NCBI RefSeq assembly: GCF_015594725.1
Contig: NZ_JADNRC010000010.1
Coordinates: 62,001-126,000, forward strand
Direction: 5' to 3'
Length of the DNA: 64,000 nt
Source of the DNA: Flavobacterium sp. ALJ2
GTDB taxonomy: Bacteria > Bacteroidota > Bacteroidia > Flavobacteriales > Flavobacteriaceae
Shown here in pieces: positions 45,044 through 54,967 of the stretch. Below the pieces are notes generated by a model. That model worked only from the letters and a program-made list of their open reading frames with translations, was not told where the DNA came from and did no database searches. The first letter of the stretch is position 1; each line of letters opens with the position of its first letter. Made by a program: the position numbers and the translations under genes.

Positions 45044-46216
45044 TTAATCTAATGGTAACAAAGTTACATTCTCTTCTTTTATAATTTCTGTACTATCGTA
45101 AGGTACAAAAAGCAAGGAATTTGCTGTAGCAAAAGTATTTAACATTGCCGAACTCTGACTGTCTAATACACTTACATGAGTTTCATTATATAATGCTTTT
45201 AAAAATAATGTTTTCCCTGTAGTATTGATTACTGCTGTACTTAGTTTTCGAACAATTCTTTTTAAATGAATATCCTCAAATCCCATCATTTTTTTTAATG
45301 CTGGTAAAACATACACATAAAAACTGGTCAATGATGAGGCTGGATTTCCAGGTAATGCAAAAACTAATTTTTCTTCTTTATTTCCAAAGAACAAAGGTTT
45401 TCCTGGCTTTTGATTTATTTTATAAAATAACTCTTCTACTCCATTTTTTAATAAAGCTTCTTTAACAAAATCATAATCACCCACCGAAATTCCTCCTGAA
45501 ACAAGAATCATATCGTATTTTTCTAAAAGCTTTTTCAATTTTTTTTTAGTAGCTTTTAAATTGTCTTTTACTCTAAAAACTTTTACTTTTTTAATTCCTG
45601 CTGTTTCCAGAGCAGCTTGCAGCATAATCGAATTACTCTCGAAAATCTTACCTAATTTTAATTTTTTTCCTGCTTGTACTAATTCGTTTCCAGTAACAAG
45701 AATTGCAACTTTTGGTTTACCATAAACCTCAACTTCTGTAATTCCTAAACAAGCCAAAAAGCCAATTCCTGCTGGAGTTAATAGCGTATCTTTTTCGAGC
45801 ATGATATCACCTTCATTAACCTGTTCGCCTTTTGCTCTAACATTTGCATTAGCTTTAGGCATTTTATCTATCATAATCGAATCTCCATTGACAGTAACAT
45901 GCTCTTGCATTACAACTGTATCAACAGAATCTGGAACAAATGCGCCTGTAAAAATTCGTATTGCCTGATTAACTTTAATTTTATGTTTCCCATTATCCCC
46001 TGCTTGCGAAATACCAATTACATCGTATTGCTTGTTTTCTGAATGTGTAAAAGCATAACCATCCATAGCCGATTGACGAAATGGTGGCATTGCAATAGGT
46101 GCATAAACTGTTTCTGCTAGTATATAACCAAGTGATTTACTCACTTTTACTTTACGAACTGGCATTTTTATGCTATTCTCTGCAATAATTGATAAGGCTT
46201 TGTCTACTTGAATCAT
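45044..46216 (-). CDS. moeA: Molybdopterin molybdenumtransferase MoeA
   Basis: Inserts molybdenum into adenylated molybdopterin. 390 residues: PPFRQSAMDGYAF near the start, VMQEHV, the MoCF-fold segment LVSGGISVGDYDFVKEAL (about residues 240-257) and FALPGNPASSLTSFYVYVLP (about 285-304). It is separated by 203 nt from the small nitrate-cluster membrane protein upstream and followed by the TauE/SafE gene at 8 nt. Confidence 0.95.
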   Translation of the reverse strand: MIQVDKALSIIAENSIKMPVRKVKVSKSLGYILAETVYAPIAMPPFRQSAMDGYAFTHSENKQYDVIGISQAGDNGKHKIKVNQAIRIFTGAFVPDSVDTVVMQEHVTVNGDSIMIDKMPKANANVRAKGEQVNEGDIMLEKDTLLTPAGIGFLACLGITEVEVYGKPKVAILVTGNELVQAGKKLKLGKIFESNSIMLQAALETAGIKKVKVFRVKDNLKATKKKLKKLLEKYDMILVSGGISVGDYDFVKEALLKNGVEELFYKINQKPGKPLFFGNKEEKLVFALPGNPASSLTSFYVYVLPALKKMMGFEDIHLKRIVRKLSTAVINTTGKTLFLKALYNETHVSVLDSQSSAMLNTFATANSLLFVPYDSTEIIKEENVTLLPLD

Positions 46217-46419
46217 CGTGGATGTTTTATATAAGTAAAAATACTTATTACAAATGTTTTTATCTAGTAAAATCCATTACTAAATTCAAAAAATCTTAAG
46301 GAATATAAATTTAAGCTTAATTCTTTAAATACTGTACTTAAATTCAATACAACCTTTGTCTAAGTTCAAAACTTTGACAAAGGTCTGCATTGTGAGCAAT
46401 TAATTATTGTGAGATTAAA

Positions 46420-46668
46420 CTATTTGTTTTTAAAGTTTCCTTCTGGTAAATAATACAACCATGAAAAACCTATTAAAAACAATACGGCAGAAGCTATAAA
46501 TGCTGGTAATAATATTTCTGTGTTATTATCCAATGCGTTGTTTAATGAAGCATATAACAACCAAATTTGGATACTCACATTTAAGATTAAAATAAAAATT
46601 AGTGTCGAAAGTATATTATTCAACTTATTTGGGTTGGCACGATTCTGACTTCTTCTAAAAGTACTCAT
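46420..46668 (-). CDS. Small two-helix membrane protein of the nitrate cluster (DUF6755-like)
   Basis: 82 residues with a basic N-terminus (FRRSQNRANPNKLN) and two membrane segments (about 20-43 and 52-73). It resembles a small conserved protein I associate with Bacteroidota nitrate reductase operons (DUF6755, from memory). It starts 24 nt after the Rieske gene, so it is likely part of, or an assembly factor for, the membrane electron-transfer module. Confidence 0.7.
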   Translation of the reverse strand: MSTFRRSQNRANPNKLNNILSTLIFILILNVSIQIWLLYASLNNALDNNTEILLPAFIASAVLFLIGFSWLYYLPEGNFKNK

Positions 46669-46692
46669 ACTACTATTTTTTTTAGGGTTGTT

Positions 46693-47205
46693 CTAGCTTT
46701 CTTTCTGTTCTATAAATTCTTTTACAAAAACACCTTTGTCTTTAAAAAATACTTCTAATTTTGGTAATGCTCTTGGCGGAGGCCCCGAAATTACATCTCC
46801 TGTCGCAGCATCAAATGAGCCGTCATGGCAAGGGCAATGAATTATTCCTGTTCCTGGCTTATAAAATACAGAACAAGACAAATGCGTACATTTTTGTTCG
46901 TATGCTTTAAAATCTCCGTTCTCCAGATGTATCAAAATATAAGGTACAGTACTTCCTTCTATTACAAATCCTCTTGTTCCTCCTACAGGAACTTCGTCTT
47001 TATTACAAATAAAATGTTCTCCTTGTACTCCTTCTTTTGGCAATAAATAGGCTTTGGCAGCAACAAATCCGCTTCCGACCATTAATCCTCCAGAAACAAA
47101 AGTCAGGAATTTAGCAAAATCACGTCGACTTACCTGAGTAGATTCTTGCTTTTTTATTGGGAAATCTTTTTTCCAGTTTTGATTTAAATTATCTTCTTTT
47201 GACAT
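46693..47205 (-). CDS. Rieske 2Fe-2S protein
   Basis: 170 residues. SRRDFAKFLTFVSGGLMVGS (about residues 26-45) is a Tat-like signal/anchor. Rieske ligands are CTHLSC (about residues 112-117) and CPCHDGSFD (about 131-139), with the two Cys and two His that bind the cluster. It probably passes electrons between the quinol pool or b-type protein and the nitrate reductase. Located 11 nt after the ferredoxin gene. Such a Rieske subunit is unusual for NarGHI or NapAB and typical of less-studied systems. Confidence 0.9.
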   Translation of the reverse strand: MSKEDNLNQNWKKDFPIKKQESTQVSRRDFAKFLTFVSGGLMVGSGFVAAKAYLLPKEGVQGEHFICNKDEVPVGGTRGFVIEGSTVPYILIHLENGDFKAYEQKCTHLSCSVFYKPGTGIIHCPCHDGSFDAATGDVISGPPPRALPKLEVFFKDKGVFVKEFIEQKES

Positions 47206-47216
47206 GGATTTTAGAT

Positions 47217-47786
47217 TTAATATATTCTTAATTCATTACTGCCTTTAGGCATCATAATGTTTACTTTGGTATTTACTACTTCTTTCCCGAAGATGAAAGT
47301 ATTGATTGGAGTACTATTGGGTCTCATTTCCTCAATTTCGGCTCTTGTTCCATAAAACAAAGCTCCACTTGGGCAAACGGTTGCACACATCGGTTTTTTA
47401 CCCACACTTGTTCTGTCATAACACATCGTACATTTCATCATCAAGTCGTATTCTTCCATCTTTTTAGGAACGCCAAACGGACATGCCATCACGCAGTTGG
47501 AACAACCAATACATCTTTCGGTATTGGCCGTATGAACGATTCCGAACTCATCTTGCGAAATCGCATCGGCTGGACATACGTTTGCACATACTGGATCCTC
47601 ACAATGCATACAAACCTGCACTGTAGTTTGAATTGTTGATGAACGCTCGACATAATTCACGCTAATCAATGATTCTTGCCCATTAGTTTCGCATTCTGCA
47701 CAAGCCATTTCGCAAGCCTTGCAACCAATACAGCGTTGCAGATCTACAAAAAACTCTTCATTTGTATTAAAATTAGTCTGGTTCAT
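47217..47786 (-). CDS. Four-cluster 4Fe-4S ferredoxin subunit
   Basis: 189-residue electron-transfer subunit like those of DMSO/nitrate/polysulfide reductases. Four Cys motifs are visible: CIGCKACEMACAEC, CMHCEDPVCANVCP, CIGCSNCVMACPFG, and CTMCYDRTSVGKKPMCATVC. No signal peptide, so cytoplasmic, in line with the catalytic subunit. It lies 18 nt downstream of the reductase and 11 nt before the Rieske gene. Confidence 0.93.
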   Translation of the reverse strand: MNQTNFNTNEEFFVDLQRCIGCKACEMACAECETNGQESLISVNYVERSSTIQTTVQVCMHCEDPVCANVCPADAISQDEFGIVHTANTERCIGCSNCVMACPFGVPKKMEEYDLMMKCTMCYDRTSVGKKPMCATVCPSGALFYGTRAEIEEMRPNSTPINTFIFGKEVVNTKVNIMMPKGSNELRIY

Positions 47787-47804
47787 GATCTCGTTTTTTA
47801 TAGA

Positions 47805-50021
47805 TTAAACACTTGCATAAGCTTCAGATTCTGTAGATGGAGGCGCTATTTTTCCTTGCGGGTCTAATAGACAGGCACAAACTTTAAACTCTGGTATTTT
47901 AGATATTGGATCTAAGGTCCCAGGTGTTAATTGGTTTGCTGATTTGGCTCCAGGCCAATGATATGGTATAAAAACAGTATCTTTTCGGATAGTTTCTACA
48001 ATATTTGCAGGAAAAATACCTTCTCCTCTTCGGGTCGCTACTCTTACCAACTCTCGTTGTTTTATACCATATTTTAAAGCCATTTCGGGATGAATCTCTA
48101 CCATAGGTTCTGGAAACTGATCTACCAGTTTACCTATTCGTCGTGTTTGAGTTCCGCTTAAATATTGCGAAACAACACGTCCTGTGGTAAGGATTACAGG
48201 ATATTCTTCGTCGGTAACTTCACCCGGTAATTTATATGGTGCTGGATTAAAATGCGCTCTTCCGTCGGGAGTTGCAAATTTTTTATCTTCCCATAATCTT
48301 GGTGTTCCCGGATGATCGTCTGTTGGACAAGGCCAAAAAACACCCATATTATCTTCTATTTTTTTATATGATATTCCAAAATAATCGGCTGTTCCTCCTT
48401 TTGAGGCAACTCGAAGTTCATTAAAAATGGCTTCACTATTTTCGTAGGTAAACTTATCTTCTTCGCCTAATCTTTTGGCTAATTCTAAAAATATTGAGGT
48501 ATCAGTTCTTGCATCTCCCGGAGGTGTAACTGCCTGGCGAATTCGGATAACACGTCCTTCTGCCGATGTAGTTGTTCCTTCTTCTTCTTCTTGTAGAGAA
48601 CCTGCCAAAACAATATCCGCATGACGGGCAGTTTCATTCAAAAAGAAATCGATACATACATAAAACTCTAACTTTTCTAAAGCAGATCTTACATAATTAT
48701 TATTCGGCAATGATACCAACGGATTAAAACAAATCGAAATTAATCCTTTGATTTCTCCGCTATGAATTGCTTCAATGATTTCATAAGCCGTAAGCCCTTT
48801 TCCGGGCATATCTTTCTCATCTATTCCCCAAACTTCCGAAATATATTTACGGTGTTCTGGGTTCTCTATATCTCTGTTTCCTGGTAATTGATCGCATTTA
48901 TGACCATGTTCTCTACCTCCCTGACCATTTCCTTGTCCGGTAATCGTTCCATAACCACAATAAGGCCTTCCTATTCTTCCTGTTGCCAGAACCAGATTAA
49001 TACAACCTAATACATTATCAACCCCTTTAGAGTGATGCTCGATTCCGCGTGCGTGAAGTAAAAAACTCGTTTTGGCTTTACCCCATAATTCTGCAGCTTC
49101 TCTAATTTTATTTTTATCTATACCTGTAATTTCTTCTGCCCATTCTAAGGTATAATCTTTTACGGCGTCTATTGTTTCTTGAAAACCTGATGTGTGATTG
49201 TCTATAAAATCATGATCTAACATATCGTGATCCACTAGATATTTTAGCATAGCCCCATATAATGCCGAATCGGTTCCTGGTTTTACATCTAAATGAACAT
49301 CTGCTGTTCTAGCCAGCGGAATCATTCTAGGATCTATAACTATAAGTTTGGCACCTCTATCTCTGGCTTTCCAAATCCAATGGGTTAATGTTGGGAATGT
49401 TTCACTAATATTTGCTCCTGTAACAATAATAACTTCAGCATATTCTAAATCGGAATAATTATTTGAAGCACGATCTAATCCAAAAGCTTTTTTATTTCCT
49501 GCTCCTGCACTCACCATACAAAGTCTTCCGTTATAATCTAAGTTTCTGGTTTTTAATGCTACACGTGCAAACTTCCCTACCAAATAACTTTTTTCGTTGG
49601 TAAGTGAAACTCCTGATAACATAGAAAAAGCATGTTTACCATATTTTTCCTGAATTCTTTTTATTTCAGATACGGTTTTGTCCATAGCTTCATCCCAAGT
49701 AGTTTTTTCAAAACCTTTTCCTTCTACTCTTTTTATAGGATGCAAAAGTCGGTCGGGGTGATTATTTTGCAAATAGCGTTGGACTCCTTTAGGACACAAA
49801 CGTCCTTCGTTAAAAGGAAATTCCATCCAAGGTTCAAAACCTACTACTTTATTTTCTTTTACTAATAATTGAATACCACATTGCATTCCGCAAAAACAAC
49901 AATGTGTTTTTACTACTTCATCTGGTTCATCTCTACCTTCGTAACCATCTTTGGGTGCATAATTTAAATGCGGTCCAAAATCTGCTATTATCTTCTCGGT
50001 TGATACAGGTAATTTTGCCAT
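47805..50021 (-). CDS. Molybdopterin nitrate reductase catalytic subunit (Nas/NarB-like)
   Basis: 738 residues, bis-MGD oxidoreductase. N-terminal 4Fe-4S motif Cys41-x2-Cys44-x3-Cys48 with a fourth Cys in RLCPKG. The probable Mo ligand is the Cys in [23 protein letters not shown] and [16 protein letters not shown] are typical of assimilatory nitrate reductases. The C-terminal domain (about 620-738) has [18 protein letters not shown]. There is no Tat signal, so it should be cytoplasmic. Neighbours supply transport, electron transfer and cofactor, supporting nitrate as substrate; formate dehydrogenase-like activity is the main alternative but less likely. Confidence 0.88.
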   Translation of the reverse strand: MAKLPVSTEKIIADFGPHLNYAPKDGYEGRDEPDEVVKTHCCFCGMQCGIQLLVKENKVVGFEPWMEFPFNEGRLCPKGVQRYLQNNHPDRLLHPIKRVEGKGFEKTTWDEAMDKTVSEIKRIQEKYGKHAFSMLSGVSLTNEKSYLVGKFARVALKTRNLDYNGRLCMVSAGAGNKKAFGLDRASNNYSDLEYAEVIIVTGANISETFPTLTHWIWKARDRGAKLIVIDPRMIPLARTADVHLDVKPGTDSALYGAMLKYLVDHDMLDHDFIDNHTSGFQETIDAVKDYTLEWAEEITGIDKNKIREAAELWGKAKTSFLLHARGIEHHSKGVDNVLGCINLVLATGRIGRPYCGYGTITGQGNGQGGREHGHKCDQLPGNRDIENPEHRKYISEVWGIDEKDMPGKGLTAYEIIEAIHSGEIKGLISICFNPLVSLPNNNYVRSALEKLEFYVCIDFFLNETARHADIVLAGSLQEEEEGTTTSAEGRVIRIRQAVTPPGDARTDTSIFLELAKRLGEEDKFTYENSEAIFNELRVASKGGTADYFGISYKKIEDNMGVFWPCPTDDHPGTPRLWEDKKFATPDGRAHFNPAPYKLPGEVTDEEYPVILTTGRVVSQYLSGTQTRRIGKLVDQFPEPMVEIHPEMALKYGIKQRELVRVATRRGEGIFPANIVETIRKDTVFIPYHWPGAKSANQLTPGTLDPISKIPEFKVCACLLDPQGKIAPPSTESEAYASV

Positions 50022-50115
50022 GTTTTTTGTTTAAGTTTTTTTTGTTTAAAGTTTAAAGTTCAAAACTGTGACTGAACACTGCGACTGTAAACTGCTACTA
50101 AATACTAAATAAAAA

Positions 50116-51168
50116 TTATCCAAATAAGCTTCCGCCACTTTCTAATCTTGCTCTTAAATGTGCTTGCGCCAAACGGGATCTTTTCCCTTCAGGGCTTAAA
50201 TCAAGGTGTGAAGTTCCATCTTCATGCGTAAAGTCAAAACCTAATTGTTTGGTTACAATCTTTAAATCGTTAATGTGTAATTGGGTTGCAAATTCTTCTC
50301 CCGTATGCGGGCAAACTGCCATTCCTTTTTTCATTCCTTCTTTCTTGTAAATATGGACACCTACTTGCGCTGGGCGCTGGATGATATGAAAAAACTTCCC
50401 GAAAGGAATCCATATCAAAAACATAATTACCGTTACAGCATGAAGCACAGCTAAGAAATCAAATGCAAATCCTTTCATAAACTGATAAGAATAGGTAAGA
50501 CATAATCCTGTAACTGATATTGCAATCAATAAAATAAGTGGCAATAAATCTCCTTCAAAAGTTTGTGTAGCTATTAAACCCGGATTTGTTAATCGTCTTC
50601 GCAAATAATAAACTGATCCAATTATAACCAACCAAGATGACCAGTTTAAAGCATGAAAAATCATAAATGCCATGAAAGACCCTATTTTGAAATTCATCAT
50701 TTTGAAACCAAAAAAATGAGCTTCGTAAATTGAAATTGAATCGGGTGCCAATGTAAAATGTATCCATCCAAACGTAAGCGGAATGGTGATTGCAAATGCC
50801 GACATACACCCTAATGCAATACAAAAGTGAGCTATCCAGCGGTATTTACTTCTTGGGTAAATAAATTTCTGAACAACTATATTCTCTACCGATTCTTTTC
50901 CTAAAAACCATAAATGTTCGACTATTTTTCCTGTAAATAGGAACTTGATGCTTCGCTTAAAATACATCCATGTAGGTGGGCGTTGTATCCAAACCGAATA
51001 ACGATATACAATTCCGAAAAAGGCGAACACTGTACCGAATAAATAAGTAACTAATGCAGCATCAAAATTTTGTAGTTGTCTAGACCCGTAAAACACAAGT
51101 ATTATAGTTAGCGCAGATACTAGAGTTGCAACAAGTAAAGCTTTGGTATTAAACGTTTTATTTTTCAT
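50116..51168 (-). CDS. Membrane b-type electron-transfer subunit (NarI/HdrE-like)
   Basis: 350 residues with about six membrane segments and several membrane His that could bind heme b (IAHFCIALG, FMIFHALNW, VLHAVTVIMFLIWIPFGKFF). A cytoplasmic C-terminal tail of about 90 residues contains CPHTGEEFATQLHI. It resembles the quinol-oxidising NarI/HdrE type. Located between the NarK-like transporters and the reductase, it probably feeds electrons from the quinone pool to the Rieske/ferredoxin/reductase set. Confidence 0.8.
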   Translation of the reverse strand: MKNKTFNTKALLVATLVSALTIILVFYGSRQLQNFDAALVTYLFGTVFAFFGIVYRYSVWIQRPPTWMYFKRSIKFLFTGKIVEHLWFLGKESVENIVVQKFIYPRSKYRWIAHFCIALGCMSAFAITIPLTFGWIHFTLAPDSISIYEAHFFGFKMMNFKIGSFMAFMIFHALNWSSWLVIIGSVYYLRRRLTNPGLIATQTFEGDLLPLILLIAISVTGLCLTYSYQFMKGFAFDFLAVLHAVTVIMFLIWIPFGKFFHIIQRPAQVGVHIYKKEGMKKGMAVCPHTGEEFATQLHINDLKIVTKQLGFDFTHEDGTSHLDLSPEGKRSRLAQAHLRARLESGGSLFG

Positions 51169-51196
51169 TCTTAATTAAAATTTAATGAATTACTTT

Positions 51197-52789
51197 TTAA
51201 CTCGGTTTCTCACAACCTTTACGATTATAGAACCACCAATTTATACCTGTAGCTAAGATAGTGAAAATTGCAACTCCAATAAAGAATTGATTTACAGTAC
51301 CATTAGCAGAAAGATTGTTTCCGATTAATTTAGAAAAGATAAATGGTCCAAATGCTGCGATTGCTGCTGTCCAACCAATAACTCCTGCTGCCTGACGTTG
51401 GTTTTCTGCAAAAATAATTGGGTATTGTCTGAACGTACCAGCGTTTCCTATTCCTGTAAAAAAGAACATTGCTAAAATTACTGTTACAAAAAGTGGGAAT
51501 TGATCCATACTTGTTGGCGCTACTAATCCTTCTGTAACTAATATAATTGATCCAGCCAAAATTCCTAAACCTGTAATTGTAGTAAGGATAGCTCCACCCA
51601 CTTTATCAGCAATAAAACCAAAAGCAATTCTACTTGCTGATCCAATAAGAGGCCCGTAAAACGCATAAACTAATGGATCTGGTGCATTAGGAAAATCTCC
51701 ATATAAGAACTTAATCATTAAAGGAAACGCTGCTGATAAACCTGCAAATGTTCCAAAAGTCATCACATAAGTAATGGTGCAATACCAAGTGTGTTTATTG
51801 GAGAAAATGTCCATTTGTTCTCTAACAGAAGCTTTCATAGGAATACTTCTTAAATAGAACCAACTAATAATTGATAATATGATTAAGAAAGGAACATACC
51901 AGAATGCCGCCGACTGTAAGTATATTTCTGTGTTTTTAACCGCATTATTTTTAGGACTGATATCATTTAATATTTTTTCAGCCATCTTTGGGTTTGCATT
52001 TGCAATAGCCTTAGCTTTTGCTTTTAAAGGCAATGAAGCAAAAAGAGCCACTTTATCATCTGACTTAATTGATGCGCTTACGGAGTCAATAACCGTTTTC
52101 TTTACGTTTGTCAATATTCTCGCTTGTACCTCAGGATCTAAAGCTGCAAAAACCTCTTTTTGTTTTTCAATACTAGCATTCTGAAATACAACGATTGCTT
52201 CTTTATGATCGATACTTGTAAATACCGACGCAGCTCCAAAAATACTGACACTTATAATAAGTGGTGTAACAAATTGTGCTACCGAAACACCAAAGTTTCC
52301 TATCCCTGCCTGAATCCCAAGAGCTGTACCTTTTAGTCTCTTAGGAAAAAATAAACTCGTACTTGGCATATAAGAGGAGAAATCTCCCCCTCCAAAACCT
52401 GTTGTAAAGGCTAATACTGCAAATATCCAAAATGGTGTATTTGTATCCATTACTGCAAAACCAATTCCAATTACAGGAATTAATTTAATAAGCGTGGCAA
52501 AAGATACCACATGTCTTGTTCCAAATATTGGTAATATAAAAGTGTGAATAATTCTTAAAAATCCTGCCGCCAATCCAGGAATTGCTGTTAACCAAAAAAG
52601 CTGATCTTTAGTAAAACGAAACCCTAATCCAGGCAGTTTAACTGCAATAACACTCATCATAAACCATGAAGCAAATGATAATATTAAAGTAAGTGTTGTT
52701 ATTGTTAAAGTTCTCCATGCTATTTTACTTCCGGTAGAACTCCAAAATGCTTCATCTTCGGGCTCCCATTTGTCTAACCAAGTTTTCAT
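51197..52789 (-). CDS. narK: NarK-type nitrate/nitrite transporter with periplasmic insertion, 2
   Basis: MFS transporter, 530 residues. Nitrate-porter motifs: GFGGGDFSSYMPSTSLFFPK (about residues 131-150) and AGIGNFGVSVAQFVTP (161-176), and TGIGNAGTFRQYPIIF in the C-half. Between the fifth and sixth segments there is an added hydrophilic stretch of about 100 residues (about 190-290), mostly helical, where usual NarK proteins have a short loop. Follows the first narK-like gene by 20 nt and precedes the b-type subunit by 28 nt. Confidence 0.9.
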   Translation of the reverse strand: MKTWLDKWEPEDEAFWSSTGSKIAWRTLTITTLTLILSFASWFMMSVIAVKLPGLGFRFTKDQLFWLTAIPGLAAGFLRIIHTFILPIFGTRHVVSFATLIKLIPVIGIGFAVMDTNTPFWIFAVLAFTTGFGGGDFSSYMPSTSLFFPKRLKGTALGIQAGIGNFGVSVAQFVTPLIISVSIFGAASVFTSIDHKEAIVVFQNASIEKQKEVFAALDPEVQARILTNVKKTVIDSVSASIKSDDKVALFASLPLKAKAKAIANANPKMAEKILNDISPKNNAVKNTEIYLQSAAFWYVPFLIILSIISWFYLRSIPMKASVREQMDIFSNKHTWYCTITYVMTFGTFAGLSAAFPLMIKFLYGDFPNAPDPLVYAFYGPLIGSASRIAFGFIADKVGGAILTTITGLGILAGSIILVTEGLVAPTSMDQFPLFVTVILAMFFFTGIGNAGTFRQYPIIFAENQRQAAGVIGWTAAIAAFGPFIFSKLIGNNLSANGTVNQFFIGVAIFTILATGINWWFYNRKGCEKPS

Positions 52790-52809
52790 ATTCTATCTTA
52801 TTTAATTTT

Positions 52810-54285
52810 TTAATGCTTATCTTCTATCTCTCTGGTAAAATTTGGTGATTTTGATCTCATTGCGTTTATAATTGTTCGGTGCATCCATAACAAACACAGC
52901 ACTGATACTATGAAAATAAATATCCAGGAACTGGTCCAGAGTCCAGTATAATTAAGGAGGTAACCAAAGATAATTGGACCTACAAATCCACCTAATCCAC
53001 CTATTAAACCTACCATTCCGCCAACAACTCCTACTTCATTAGGAAAATATTCTGGGATGTGTTTATAAACTGCTGCTTTACCAATTCCCCATGAAATACC
53101 TATTAGGATTACCAAAATCACATAGACCCAAAGATTGGCGCTAAATTTAATTTGAGTAATTCCCTGAGCTAGCAATTCTTTCTTTTTTACTTCTTGATTT
53201 TGTTCTACAACAATTTCCTGCCAAGAATTTTTTACTGGAAAAATTGCTGTATCATCATCTGTTGAAGTTGCTTTGGGATTGATTTTATGTTCTTTTCCAT
53301 TTACGATTATAGCATCGACAGAAACCTCGGTAACAATACCATTATTGCTAGCCAGAACTCCAGGACCTGCAGTAAAGATTTCCATTTTTGGAAACATCAG
53401 TAAGAAACTTATAACTATTGATGAACCTAAAACCCAATACATTACTTTTCGAGCTCCGAATTTATCGGATAAATAACCTCCAAAAGCTCTAACTATTCCA
53501 GATGGCAAACTAAACATAGTAGCAAACATTCCTCCCATTACTAATGACGTATGGTAAACATTCATGAAATTAGGTACTAACCATTGTGAATAAGCTACGA
53601 AACATCCAAAAACTAAAAAGTAGTATGTTCCAAAACGCCAAACTCGAATGTTTTTAAGCGGTGACATTAATTCTTTCATCGTTTTTGAAACACCTGGATT
53701 GGTTTTATTTTTAGCAAAAACAATAAAAAGTATTCCTATAAAAACTAAAACAGCTCCGTAGATTATAGGTAACATTTTCCATCCGTTTGTAGGATCTTTT
53801 TCTGATAGATGATTTAGTAAAGTTGGCGCAACAAAAGTTGTAATCGCTGCACCTGCATTTCCCATTCCGAAAATACCCAAAGCTCTTCCTTGCCAGTTTT
53901 GAGGATACCAGGCTGAAGTATATCCTATTCCTACTGCAAAGCTGGTTCCAACTAAACCAAAAAGAAAACTTAATACGGCAAAACTCCAGAATGAATTGGC
54001 AAACGGAAGAAGAAAAAGAGGAATCGAACATAATAACAATAAAACAGAAAATATAATCTTGCCTCCATATTTATCTGTTAATATACCTATAGGAAGTCGG
54101 AAAACTGATCCTGATAAAATAGGAATTCCTAAGAGCCAACCTGTTTCTACAACTGTCCAATTGAATATACCTTTATCTACAAGATAAGTAACCAAAACAC
54201 CATTTAGTGTCCAGCAAGCAAAACATATTGTAAATGCTAAAGTGTTTAAAAATAAAATTTTGTGTGATTGAGATAAACTACTCAT
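52810..54285 (-). CDS. narK: NarK-type nitrate/nitrite transporter with periplasmic insertion, 1
   Basis: MFS transporter, 491 residues, first gene of the nitrate series. Motifs: RLPIGILTDKYGGK (about 63-76), GYTSAWYPQNWQGRALGIFG (121-140), GMGNAGAAITTFVAPTL, and GGMVGLIGGLGGFVGPIIFG in the C-half. Between segments nine and ten lies an added hydrophilic stretch of about 85 residues (about 300-385) rich in beta-strand pattern (IVTEVSVDAIIVNGKEHKI). Pairs of NarK types often import nitrate and export nitrite; which does which here is unknown. Confidence 0.9.
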   Translation of the reverse strand: MSSLSQSHKILFLNTLAFTICFACWTLNGVLVTYLVDKGIFNWTVVETGWLLGIPILSGSVFRLPIGILTDKYGGKIIFSVLLLLCSIPLFLLPFANSFWSFAVLSFLFGLVGTSFAVGIGYTSAWYPQNWQGRALGIFGMGNAGAAITTFVAPTLLNHLSEKDPTNGWKMLPIIYGAVLVFIGILFIVFAKNKTNPGVSKTMKELMSPLKNIRVWRFGTYYFLVFGCFVAYSQWLVPNFMNVYHTSLVMGGMFATMFSLPSGIVRAFGGYLSDKFGARKVMYWVLGSSIVISFLLMFPKMEIFTAGPGVLASNNGIVTEVSVDAIIVNGKEHKINPKATSTDDDTAIFPVKNSWQEIVVEQNQEVKKKELLAQGITQIKFSANLWVYVILVILIGISWGIGKAAVYKHIPEYFPNEVGVVGGMVGLIGGLGGFVGPIIFGYLLNYTGLWTSSWIFIFIVSVLCLLWMHRTIINAMRSKSPNFTREIEDKH

Positions 54286-54357
54286 AATTGACTGTTTTTA
54301 ATATCGTTTTTTAATTAAATCAGTACGCTATTTTATGAACTTCTTTAATTAAAAAAT

Positions 54358-54401
54358 CAAAATTAAAGAAATCAATTCCTACTTAAAATGACATTTGTCA
54401 T
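54358..54401 (-). promoter_or_regulatory. narKp: Candidate nitrate-operon promoter with CRP/FNR-like palindrome
   Basis: The minus strand has TAATTTTG (54365-54358) as a -7 element. A perfect 6-2-6 palindrome ATGACA-TT-TGTCAT (54388-54401) centres about 42 bp upstream of the start inferred from it. A weaker palindrome AAGGA-N8-TCCTT lies just beyond (54407-54424). No good -33 element exists, as expected for an activator-dependent promoter. Identity of the regulator is inferred from position only. Confidence 0.45.
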
Positions 54402-54424
54402 ATTAAAGGACAATATTATCCTTA

Positions 54425-54895
54425 ATAGTTTCTTTATGTCCAGTTGGATATTATTTTAAACAATGGTGGTTGTATTTCGAATAAAATTAACAAAAAAAAA
54501 TTACACAAAAACAAATTAACTCGTATTAAGAAAGAATATAAATAACTTACTATCAGTATTATAAAGCAAAAAAAATAAACTAATATATATTATATGAAGA
54601 TACCGAGAATACTTTCCTGACTAAATTATGTTACAAATTATGTTACAAATAAGACAAACGGCACTTTCATGCTAAAACATCCATCTGAATGAAGTTTTTG
54701 ATAGTCAATAAATTAAGATTTCAGATTCAAATTGTATTAAAAAGGCTATTTTTTATTAATTACCATTTCATTTTTTAAAATAAAAAAGGAAGTCAAAAAA
54801 CAACAATAAACCACTAATAAACAACAAACTAAAAAATTAAAAAAGGTTACTAATTACATTCTCCCTATTTATTTTTAAAAATAATTATCTAAATT
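54425..54895. other. Divergent intergenic region, nitrate and sulfur operons
   Basis: About 470 nt, strongly AT-rich, no coding frame. It separates the nitrate operon control region from the promoter of the sulfur operon. Confidence 0.5.
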
Positions 54896-54926
54896 TTTGG
54901 TTTTTATTATATATAATTTAACTTTG
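54896..54926 (+). promoter_or_regulatory. Strong Bacteroidota-type promoter of the sulfur operon
   Basis: TTTG (54896-54899), 19-nt spacer, TAACTTTG (54919-54926): full consensus. The inferred start near 54933 leaves a leader of about 480 nt before susC, in which two Cys-rich peptides and three hairpins are found. Confidence 0.75.
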
Positions 54927-54967
54927 TCTATAGAATTAGTAGAGTTTAAATAAAAACAATCTGTATT

